A DNA stretch of 64,000 nt from the NCBI GenBank assembly GCA_035048485.1, contig CM068581.1:66662381-66726380 (forward strand), read 5' to 3'. The notes under the pieces are model-generated. The model did no database searches. It was not told the DNA's origin and saw only the letters and a list, made by a program, of their open reading frames with translations. The first letter of the stretch is position 1. Every line of letters begins with the position of its first letter. Source of the stretch: Pteria penguin (taxonomy: Eukaryota > Mollusca > Bivalvia > Pterioida > Pteriidae). The position numbers and the translations under genes were made by a program. This document shows positions 1 to 12,600 of this stretch, one piece after another.

Positions 1-462
1 TGTGAAAAACCAAACATTGAGTGTTCAATGATTCAATCAACTAACAACATGACAAATCGGTTACATTAACAGTTTTCGATCTTTCACGTTTTGGAGTATG
101 AAGATAAAAGCATTTTGTCTGTTTTGGCACTTGTATGTGTAAATTTCACTTTCATGTCGGCGTCGTATTAGAAATTCATAAAAGGTACATTTGTATAGTG
201 TTATAGAGATATGCAGTGCTGATGAGGGATTCACAGAGTGTATACTATTGCAATCATTTACATTGCGAGACTTGAAAATGCATGGTTACTTCACTAACAT
301 TATATACTTAAGTATGCAATGTTATTGTGAGACTCGCTGAAACGTATCTAGATTAATATTAATGGATCTCTGAAAACCAATGGTGAGACTAGGTCCACAA
401 GAGGAGCAATCGCCAATGTCCACGCATCATATATCTTAGAAAGTTGTGGTGCTTTTTTTCAG

Positions 463-636
463 GAAAACCAGTATATGGACGCAATAGAAACATTAGGTGG
501 AATGATATCGCAGTATAGTATTGAACAGAAAATTGCAGTTTATGGTTTTGGTGCTAAATGGAAAGGAAAAGAGAAAGTATCCAATTGCTTTCCACTCACA
601 AAAGACAGAAAAGATGTTTATTTAAAAGGAGTCAAA
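463..636 (+). CDS. Copine-like gene, exon a (vWA domain)
   Basis: 58 codons in phase 0, beginning ENQYMDAIETLGGM after a T-rich tract and AG, and ending KGVK before gtaaga. It carries the copine-domain strand IAVYGFGAKW. It reads straight into the next exon as GVK-AVLHRYEEVL, as expected for the family. Confidence 0.85.
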
Positions 637-3600
637 GTAAGAATCGTTTATTTTCAAATAAAAACAAAATAATCACGGAATATATTGCTTTTAAACATTT
701 TATTGTCATTTTCCAATTTATACAGAAATTGTGTTTGTGCAAGAGCGACTACATCGACATAATCAGCACTGCACAAAGAGTTCCGGTACAGAACCCTCAA
801 CAACAGTGTTTTTGTCTGGTATAACTGGAATACAAAACTACTGAAAACGCTTTTAAGATGATAATTTGAACAAGTTTGTTAAACAAATAAACGTAAGAAA
901 CACTAATGCCTTATCATGCACTGAAAAATATACACAGGTAAATAATGCTTTATACCAGTAAATAAGACCATGTTAAGAAGTGTAATATTGAAAACGCAAA
1001 ACTTACAAGATATTCCAAAGATTAATATTTATAACATTATAGAACATTATATTATAAAGATATTCAGCAACTATTTTAATACAATTATTCCAATAATGTT
1101 TATAAACTGTGCAACGACCTCGAATTCAGTTTTTCATAATAAATATTGTGATTTTCACGAGTTTGAATGTATTTGTGGTGATGTTAGTTATTCATTTGAA
1201 ACGTAAAAGCATTCCATGTTTGATGACCCCTAAATGACAACATAAATGTAATTAATGTGCATTGTGGTGGATTCTTTTAGTAATATCTATATTGTCTTAA
1301 ATAATATTGATGTTAATGATAATGAAATTTGGGATTGTGGGTTATGAATGCCCATAAAGGGGTTATATCCCCTTGTGTGAAATTTAGAAAATTGTACAGA
1401 CACTCTGTTCAATGGACTTCACTTCTATTTATGAAAGTTTCTTTTTTCTTAAATTTGTCTTTTCTATGAATAGTAGCAAATCATATGTATTTCCCGTAGA
1501 GTTTTTACAAATTCTAATTATCTCCATTTCATCGGTGTGTTATTATTTTGAACAATGCCCTCGGCGAAAGATCTCCTTTTGGAAAATGCTTCAAAGTGAT
1601 AAATTAATTTTAAAGTTTGAAAGTTGTATCTACTGTCCCTATTTACGGCTCACTATAATGTAATATCTTAAGTCGGACCCGGTCAAGGATAGATTCAGCT
1701 TGTACCTTATTGACCAAATATTTCGACAGCAGTATTTACAAAACTTGTTGCTACCACATAAAAGACAATATCTGATATTTGTTTAAATCACAAAGAGAGG
1801 AATAGGTGAGGTGGAGAAATGTACTTGCCAGAACCAACCAAGTGTGATTATATCACCACGACATGTTTGTGCATTTTGAAGCTTACGATGGAAAAAAGGC
1901 GTGGTGACAATAATTTACTCTAGTTATGGACTGAAATGTGGTGTGAAGGCCAAATCTACACCATATGGGTTCACTGTGTTCATTATCATTCAAAATAAAA
2001 TAATGTGAATGATTGAGTATGTAAGTATACATATAAGCAATGTCATTGAAGCACGAACAAACCATAAATGTATTTTCAGGCCGTTCTTCATCGGTATGAG
2101 GAAGTGCTTCCATTGCTGCGCTTTTCTGGACCCACTAAGTTGGCCCCTATGATTGAGAAAGCAGCTGCTTTGGCAGAACGGGAAAATATGTCTCAACAGA
2201 AACAAACGTACACAGTCCTTCTAGTCATTACGGTAATGCTGAAAATATCTAATGATTATCAATGCAGCACCAATAGGATATAATAGACTAAAATGAATTT
2301 ATTTTTTTTACTGAATTGTAATGCCAGTATGGATAATATTTCATAACCGAGATAAAATAAGTCGGTCAAAGTTTAAGATGTGAAGTCATTATTTGAATAA
2401 TGAAGAATAGTTTTAATTCCGCATTGTTAATTAGCAATTCTAATCCAATGAAACAATATATGATATGATAATGATAATAGGATTCAACTGTAATTACATA
2501 CATATGAGAATGAAGTATGAAAAACGTTTAAATAGTGTATTGTAATTTAAATATTTCCTTTGAATAATCTTTTTTTCAGGTTTTTCGTGAATTGCTTTAA
2601 TGATAATGATGATCATTATCATAAAATAAATAAGAATTGTTGACAACGAAATATTTTTGCGACTTTGCAAAGGCTGAAAGTTTGTACTTTCGGATGATAG
2701 GCTCATATATTAAGTAAAATTAAGTCCACTGAAAATACGAAAGTAAAAATATATAATAAAGAAAAAAGAGGAGTTACCGGCTCAGTTATGTGGCAGAAGT
2801 CACCATGGAGCTATACAATACATGAATATAAATAATAGAATAGAACATTTAACACATTACAAAAATATTTGATTGTAGTGCAATTACGATACCGACTTAG
2901 GACGGTCATTTAATTTGACAAAAGCCAAACAAATGGTGTGGTTAACCGGTTTACGGGCCCACCTTCCCACTCACCGTAACAGCAGAACAATCAAAAGACG
3001 TACATTTAAAAATTTATAAATAATCCTCCATGTAAAGAACAAGGGTCAACAGGTATCGCATATTGAGAGGTCATAAAAATATAAACACGTAAGGTATTGT
3101 AAAAAAACATAATGGTATAAAAATATATGCGACATCAACATGATTAACCATGACATAAAATACGATGGAGTACTTATATCTCCTACACCTTTCATCAGAA
3201 TTTGATCATACGTCACCAAAATGGTTTTACGTTAAGGGCTTTTGGACAAAGGTCACTCAAGGTCATTTCTGAAAAGTCACTATAAAAAGTTATATTTCAT
3301 AACTTATCAAGGTCAAGCTTACTCACTTTAGTTTAAGATATTGTGATCACTTGTTGTTCTACAGTTGACTCAATTGGATATCCATATGATACCTTGGGAT
3401 TTGAAATCGTCATCAATTAGTACAAAGATTTCTTATATAATGAGTCATTCATTTCCTTCATTACTGCTGTGCTTCTTGGAGAATCCATCAATTTTACTGA
3501 TCTATTGTATATAAATTGAGTCATAAATTTCCTGCATTATGAGGATAACTGCCATACGGGAAGCATCAGATTTACTGATACTCTGGTCTTTTCTATTGTC

Positions 3601-6600
3601 AATACAATTTTTAAAAATACTTTGACATAATAAGGAAATATTATAACTGTATTTATATTTCAGTTATTCACATAATCGATTAGATATTTATATTGTACAG
3701 AGTAGGTCGTCATATTCGTTAAAATTGTGAATTTGTTTTTGCAAATATCACACAAGAAAATTCAACAGAAAAAGATGTTGAATACAATTTCTCATTTCTT
3801 TTCCCTGATCTGAAATCTTATATTGTATTCGTTGTGTTATTGCCTTCTTTTAGAGGTAATATAATTTGAATCCAAATACATGGTTCCTATAGAACCACTA
3901 TTGACACATCATTTTGTAAAATTCATGCCGACCTTGAATAATAGCAATGAGTTACAAAAACTCATTTCATATGTGAGCTGTCTTCGTTTTATGCCAAACC
4001 TGTAATATATGTACGAAGAATTAACTTACAATAAATTACATAAATTCATATTTTATACCTAATCAGGCACTTATTCATTGTACTATCATATTCCTCAAAA
4101 CATCTTTATGCTTTATACCTCAGTAACTGTCGATTCTTATTACTGATAAGACAACTGATCCTTGTCTTACTCCTCTCCTGGTTGACAGCCCTGTAATGAG
4201 CATTCGTAACGTTTTGACAGGATGGCGTCGTTAACGACATTGACCGGACCCTCAAGCGTCTGATCGTCGTCAGTCATTTACCTCTTTCGGTCGTCTTCGT
4301 TGGCGTGGGACCTGCTGACTTTTCACTCATGGTAAGTAGGTACTGGTCACTATAAGGTCAATGTCTGAAACAGATGCTGGACATGCTCTTAGCTCGAATG
4401 TCTAAAATGACTTTTATCATACCCTCGGCGTTGTCGTCCGAATCAGATGGCATAAACAGCCAGGTTACTTTTCCATATCTCCTTTTTTATGAAAGTTCAT
4501 TATTCAAAAAGGGGTGTTCATATTTCGTATGTACATTTCTCATCAGAAGGTCTTCTGAAAGGTACCGGAAGTTTTGACCCTTTAATTTTGAATTTGATTT
4601 TGAGGTAATTTTCAAACATTTGAACCTTGGTTTTATCCTCGGAATAGTACAAGATATGGTTTCATATTTCGCATGCGACTTCTTGTGAATAGAACTTTTA
4701 ATTAATATCATACTTTCTCACTTGTGACTTCTTGTCAATAGAACTTTTAATTGATATCATACTTTCTCACTTGTGACCTTGAACTTGACCTTATATCCAA
4801 ATTAAAAAAATAAACCCTGGTCAATAGTAATAATTATATGCCTCATAGTAAGCATCTACATTCCTTCTGACTTTAACGTTTCATATATACAATAGATTCT
4901 GACTTAGAGACCATGTCGGTCATACCTGTATATATGAAAAGGCAAGGGATATATGACTTTTATATTGAGCATCATTATATTTTTGTAGCTAGAGAATTTG
5001 ATTGAAAGCATATTTGTTTTTATATTGTGACCTTGATCTTGACATTAAAATCAATTTCAAGATACAGAAGAAACAATAATAATAATAACAACAACAACAA
5101 CAATAATAATAATAGTAATAATAAAAATAATGATAATAATAATAATAATAATAATAATAATTATTATTATTATTATTATTATTATTAAACCAAGAAAAAA
5201 CCCCAAATAATTAAAGTTTGACAGTATCTTTCTGTACTGTGAGATAAATTATGCTTATTATTGATCAGACTCTGCCGAGACTCCCAATTTACATGAAAAT
5301 AAAGATGTTGTGGAATTCATGGCCCAAAGCTTACTTTATTACCGACTGAGATACGCCTAGCTTATATGTGTAAAATCTACCAGTCAATGCGATGTATATG
5401 GATAACTTTTGTGTCTCTCTGTTTGCCTGTCCGTCTATCTGTTGGGAACCACTTTGAAAAAAGAATAGCTGACGATACATGCATTCTGTCGAACATCTAG
5501 TTAAGCATATATTTAGGATAAAAGATAGTGAATACTGTATAAGGGTAATGCAATTTTCAGCCGTCGTTTGAAGGTCTTTAGTTTACATCGTGATTGCAGT
5601 GCAGTTTGAATATTGTATTGCACTTTTCTTATTTATTGTGGGTTTTCTCTTATCCCTGTACTGGAATTGATTATGTTGTTTGATGAGTCTTACTTTCTTT
5701 CAATTTTTCACCTTAGTCATGGTGGCACTGAAAGTTCATTATTCATGTGTTATGACAAACCATTCATTGTAGACGTCTTGTTATTATCTTCGCATTATGC
5801 TTATTACCGACACAGACAACATTTTCAATACCCAGTTGTCGTACGTGTGCCCGACTTTAGAGGCCAGGTGAAATGGAAACTTGTCAACTTCCGACCATGA
5901 GCCAGACACAGGGACCACGCGAATACCCGATCTTATTAACTTGAAAATAGTTTATCATTATATACATGTGCTAAAGATTAGAATGTATCGTATCTTTGAA
6001 GGAACAATTTCATGTAGGACTGAATAGTCCATTAAAACATTCCAAGAGTGGACTGGTGGCAGATAGGTCAAACACCGTTTTTGTTGCCTTCAGAAAGGAG
6101 AATACAGCAAGTGGAGGGAATCTTGCACATGTAAGTGGACTTTTTTTTTAAATTGTCAAATTTTCTTAGTCTGTTGTTTACACCTTGCTAAGATTAGTTC
6201 TTGTATTTAATTATAATGTCTGCCTGTCCTGCCATGAGATGGAACTGGCCAATTCGAAATGTAGGACACTAGTTTTCTTTACTTTCTTTCTATTGTTATG
6301 CTGTCCTTATTATGTCTTTCTCGCCTCCTATAAACCAGTTGTTCAGGTTTTAGACCTCATACACCCTGAAATTATAAAAATGATACGGAATATACCTTCA
6401 TACTTGTATGTAAAAGTCCAATAGACAATATCAATGTTTTCTGAGCCCGAAATAAATGCAAGTTTCATACTGGGGCTAATATTAAATGAGATTCTGTGGC
6501 ACGATGTCCATCTCAGTTTTCTGAAGTCCATCAGTGTTTTTAATGTCATCAAGTTTTCTTTTTTGACACTATAAAGACTCAAAAGCTTTAACCGCGTTTT

Positions 6601-9600
6601 CATCATCAAAAAAAGCCTCGATAGAGTTAACAAGGCTTAAATCTTTTATCAAATATTTTCTTATGTATCATCAGGCACGAGAGGCCATGGCTTCCATATC
6701 TACTCAGATCTTGCAATATATGAAGAAACACAACATTACCCCCGAGAAGCCAAAGCTACTCCGTAAAGATATGTTCTCTGCTCCTGATCCAAATGAAGAG
6801 ACCAGCGAGAACCGACCTTCTCTCCTTTCACGCAATGCATCAAGAAATAGTGTCCTATCTGTAAAATCCACAGGTAAAGTAAAGCATACTGTGTCTAGTG
6901 TAAAAACACCTGATCGCATGCGCAAGTGCAAGATCGGTTCCAAATTACACTGTATCAACGAAATCCATTTGTATTGTATGATGGGACATGATGTACAAAG
7001 TAAAATTCTATAATGTATAAACAATGGGTCTTTTCAGTCTCATTGCAGTTCGATCTTTCATGCTCCATTGTAAGTCGTTGTAGAAGATTTCAACACTCCC
7101 AATTAGGAATCATCTCAGAGTGACCTTTCTAACGGGTTTTACTATTTCTACACTCATGTCGGTAGTAGTTATTGAGTGTTCAAATTCAAACTTACAGATT
7201 TAAAAGAAAAAGGTATTTGTAGAACGAGAGCATCAATTGTTGTTAACATATTTTAGCAAAATCTATAATTTGTCAAACTGACTCAGCCGTTCACTGATTG
7301 GTCAGCACATGGGGTCAGTCTGAGATGAAACCTAATTGGGACTGTTGAGATCTTATATCGCGACTTAGCTAATGGGACTTATTCTGTTTTGCATATTGCA
7401 GCATTCTTTTATGAGTAGAGGCGCGAGAGATTCCGAATGCATGATAAGTTATGACTTTGGTTTTATTCCAGGCCATAATGCAACTTTTTAGTAATTTTTT
7501 TTTTACAAATGTTATTATACATATTTTGAAATCCTCATCTGAATTCAATGAAAAAGCATGCACATACGATATATATTTAGTTATTTTCACATTTAAGATA
7601 ATAATCATGATAAAACAAATAGACCATGAGCTGGCTATGCCCAGGTTGCACCCCATTAGGAATTTATACCACTATGTGGGTTTGGTAGAGGGATGTCCCC
7701 TGACCACGAAATGGGGCATGCCCCGATCTAGATAGGGGGCTTTACTGAGATACAGGGGTCCAAAGTTCGGATTTTGTGATTTTTTAAAGTAAAAATCGAG
7801 AAATGGGTGCATTCATTAAAAGTGTCTCAGATTTCTCAAAACTGTTAACATCATTCATTTTTGTACATAAAATGACAGAGGGGTGTTATTTGTATGATAA
7901 TATACCAATTTTATAATTTTCACATCTTGCGATATTCAATTAGATGGTCCTAAATTTAGGGAAAATGCTCTTTTCCCCGACATGTTTAGACTTACGGGTT
8001 TGGAAGTTTATGTTACGCTCATCGAATATTGATCTTTTCTTGTTACAATATCCTTAAGTAATATCTCTAACAATATCTCTTTTCTTTTTATACATTTAAA
8101 ATCCGTGCACTGAATAAATCGCTATTTAACAACTGCACCCTATTTACAGTTTCTCTCCGGAATGTGTTTAGACCGTTAAAAGTCGTACTTTTACGCTGCA
8201 ATCGTTACATCCGATTAATGTTTAAGTATGAAATTGGAACGTTTAAATGAGAAAATCTGGAGAAAATAAAGCAAAATTAGAATTTCAACCTGCTTTTTGT
8301 TAAGAAAGATGAGAGAACGATATAAAGAATACCCATTTTACCATTCATTGACAGTGTATAAAACTTGCTATAGCCGCCCCCCCCCCTATCCCACACAATA
8401 CCATGGAAATGTTGGTTACCGACAACAAAATAATCTTTAGTAGTTAGTTGATTGGTGTTTTACGTCGCTTTCAACAATTTTTCAGTTATTTCGCGACATG
8501 GAAGCAGGAGGTGACAATCTTTAGTATATCGACTCGGTAAGAATGAAATGAAAGGAGGGAATGTAATTGGAAAGGAAACCATCCTTTCATTGGTGACTGA
8601 AATGAAAAACTGGGTATCCACTTTTTGATATGCGACTGTGATAATCACAGATATGGACACCATTCCTAACAGGCAGTGTCAGTATACCGGTATTCCCTCA
8701 TTCGGTCATTTCAAACCCGTTTTGACTAAAAGTAGATCATATTTCGCATTACCGTTTTGCACTTTTACACCTAACAGGTCTATCTGCATGATTAATATTA
8801 CAAAATGGATATATTTAATTTAGGTACACACATATGCAAAATGCAGAGATACTGGATGACCTTTGCAATCTTGATTCTTATCGAAGTTGATGAAGGTGCA
8901 GTATTGATGTATGATTTAAACATCTTACCTCTAAAACAATACACTTGTAAATGTAACATGTTTTCATGAAAACTGGTAACATTTAGATTAATGAATCTAT
9001 TCCATAAAGAAAAAAAATACAACACTTAATATAGAATATGAAGAATTTGAATTCTATAATTACACATGTATCACGATCCGATGTTAGAGGTGGATATTTC
9101 AGTGGAGACGTCCAAAGTGAATGTCGCACTTCAAATCGGGCAATATTGATTTTAAAATTCACATATATTAAGGACGGAAAGTTCTTATTTCAAGTATTGA
9201 AAATAGAAAAATAATAATAAAACAGAAATAATTGAATTTAAAACCAGAAGACGACAATGTGGAACAGATCTGAATTAGCCGTTTGACAAAGATGTTATAT
9301 TAGCACACTGCGTCCTGGCAAACTGCATAATGTAGTCACAATGGTGTAAGATCGGATTAGGACGTTCAGTTTTAATTATGAATGTCTTCTAGTCAATATG
9401 GTTTACATTGTTGAAATCACGCTACAGGCAGTAAAGGAAATATATATATAAAAAAATAAATAAAGTCCATAATTACGGAAAACAGAAACAATAAACCATT
9501 AGTAGATAACTTATTGATGAACAGGTCGGGTCAAAAGCCAATCAAGTAACTAAGTAACCCGACGTACTCGTTATATTCGGAAGATAGCAGCTTTGCTATG

Positions 9601-12600
9601 AAAAATAGACGATATACGAGGCCCGTAGGGTCGAAAACTGTCTGTATTTATTTTTCATAACGAACTATCAAAGGCATATAACGTACTTAAAACTTTGTTC
9701 TCTGATATTTGTCGCGTGACCACGCAAGCATATTGCATAGGTTGTGTCTTTTTTTTTTAACTTTTAAGCCGGCGTGACCTAGTGGTATCGCGCTTGCCTC
9801 CTGATCGGGAGGCCGGGGGTCGAGTCCCACTCTGGTCATGCCGGTGTCCCGTCTTTCGGATGAGACAGTAAAAACCGAGGCCCCGTGTCTTGGTATGCAT
9901 GGCACGTTAAAGATCCCTCACTGCTTCGGGTGGGTCCATTGCAAATGTCAAAATTTGTATGCTCCGCATCAGGCAGATGCTGTCACCATATACGTGAAAT
10001 CAATCAATTTATAACTTTTATACTGATGATCAAAACTTATCGCATGACCACCGGTAGTCATGTGATCACTTTTGATCATCAGTATCAAAACTCATTGAAA
10101 AGACAGTTGTATACATATGAGTCGTTTCACTAAATTTTAGACAATTTTATTTTAAAGTAGTCACCTGTACATTGGACGGTGTAGAAAAAGCAGTAACATC
10201 ACGACAATGGCATTGAATGTTTAAAATATAGTATATAGGTCTACCTATCTGTTCACTGGTCAGATCGGGCCATAATCAGGCTATTATATCTCGAGCGGGA
10301 TATATATTATACAGTCAGATCGGCTTTTAATCAGACTTGATTAATTACTGATTTACACATACTGTAAATAATGAGATTAGTAGCACTAATAAGTGGATTA
10401 AGTTTTTGATGGCCTGAACCCCCCCCCCCCCCCCGCCCTTGTTGCTCAAAGGAATGGGAGCCGTCAAGCACACAAAATCGTGCGACAGAGGCTGTGGAGA
10501 GTCCTACTTCCGATACGTGTCCCATTTATACCCCTGCGACAAAACTGCAACGTTTCAATGAGAATGTGTTGTTCGCAAACGATATATGCATATTCTGCAA
10601 TAAGTCAACATTCAAACACAATCATGTCAAGCAAAAGCTTGTTACCTGCGTTACTTTTCACAAAACAGGGACAGTTCTCGGCCCTACGGGCCTCGTATAT
10701 CGTCTGTTATTTTTCATAGCAAGCTGCTATCTTCGGAAAATAACAGGTAGATAGGACTACTTAGTTACTTATTTGGCTTTGGACCTGAGCTACTTATTAC
10801 ATCGCAAAAATACATCGCAAAATAGACTTTCGGTACATGATTTAGGTATAGGAATACGCAAATTTCGTAAACAGCCTTTCTCACAGCGCTTCCGCCCGTT
10901 ATGTATATCTGACATAGAGGAAGAGTTTCCCTTCATTTTGAAATATCAGTTTTTCGAATTATTCAGGTCAAAATTTATAAAACCCTACTTCTTTCGAAAA
11001 CGTTTTTGCTTTCAAGCTGGTTCAATTGTTGAGTTTATATAACACACAAGAACTCTGCAATCTAGGTAAATATCTAATCGAATGAAAAGCACAAAACTAA
11101 GAAATTCTTTCATTTAATTACATAGAATTTATTAACATATTCTATTCGTTTGTATATGCGTGTCTATACCTTCACTCACTTTGATAAGAATCAAGATTAC
11201 AAAGGTCCTCCAATATATCTGCATTTTGCACATGTGTGTACCTAAATTAAATACATGTGTATCCATTTTGAAATACCAGTCATGCCGATAGATCTATTAG
11301 GTATAGAAGTGCAAAAGGGTAATGCGAAATATGTTCTTCTTTCCGTCAAAACCGGTCCAAAATGACAGAATGAAGGAATATACTGACACTGCCATGATAG
11401 GAATAGTGTCCAAATTTCTGATAATCACAGTCGCATATCAAAGTTTAAAAGTGAATACCCAGTTTTTCATTTCAGTTACCAATAAAAGGATGGTTTCCTT
11501 TTCAATTAGATTCCCTCCTTTCATTTCACTTCCCAATACATTTCAGCCTTGCCAGCTCTAAATCGACAAATTTTAAATTTGCCACGGCAAATGCATGCAC
11601 TTCAGAACCTTGCAAGATTAAAACTCGACAATTTTATTAATTGTAATTAATTGTTTCCACTAATCAATTCAGCTTGATTGTCATATGATAGAGTTACATA
11701 TTATGACTCACTGCGTCGATATACTAACGATCATTTTGTTGTCTGCAACTAACGTCACCATCGTTGGTTGGTTGGTTGATTGGTGTTTTACGTCGCTTTC
11801 AACAATATTTCAGTTATATCGCGACATGGAAGCAGGAGGTTACCAACCTCTTAAACATAGTGGCGCAACCCGGGAATCGAACCCGGATCGTCAGCGCCGC
11901 AAGCCAAGCGCTTAACCACTACACCAAGCCTGCCCCCGTCACCATCGTATTGTGTGGGATGAAAGGGGGGGGGGACTATAGCAAGATTTTTACACTGCCA
12001 ATGTAAAATGGGTATTCTTTATATCGCTCTGTCATCTTTCTTAACAAAAAGCAGGTTGTAATCCTAATTTTGCTTTATTTTCTCCAGATTTTCTGATTTA
12101 AACGTTCCAATTCCATACTTAAACATTAATCGGATATACCGATTGCGGCGTAAAAGTACAACTTTTAACGGTCTAAACACATTCCGGAGAGAAACTGTAA
12201 ATAGGGTGCGGTTGTTAAATAGCAAATTATTCAGTCCACGGATTTTAAATCTATAAAATGAACATAGATATTGTTAGAGATATTACTTAAGGATATTGTG
12301 ACAAGAAAAGATCAATATTCGATGAGCGTAACATAAACTTCCAAACCCGCAAGTCTAAACATGTCGGGGAAAAGAGCATTTTCCCTAAATTTAGGACCAT
12401 CTAATTGAATATCGCAAGATGTGAAAATTATAAAATTGGTATATTATCATACAAATAACACCCCTCTGTCATTTTATGTACAAAAATGAATGATGATAAC
12501 AGTTTTGAGAAATCTGAGACACTTTTAATGAATGCACCCATTTCTCGATTTTTACTTTAAAAAATCACGAAAACCGAACTTTGGACCCCTGTATCTCAGT

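Noticed and set aside
6704..7024. 106-codon minus-strand open frame
   Set aside because: Shadow of the copine-like exon at 6675-6873 plus the following intron.
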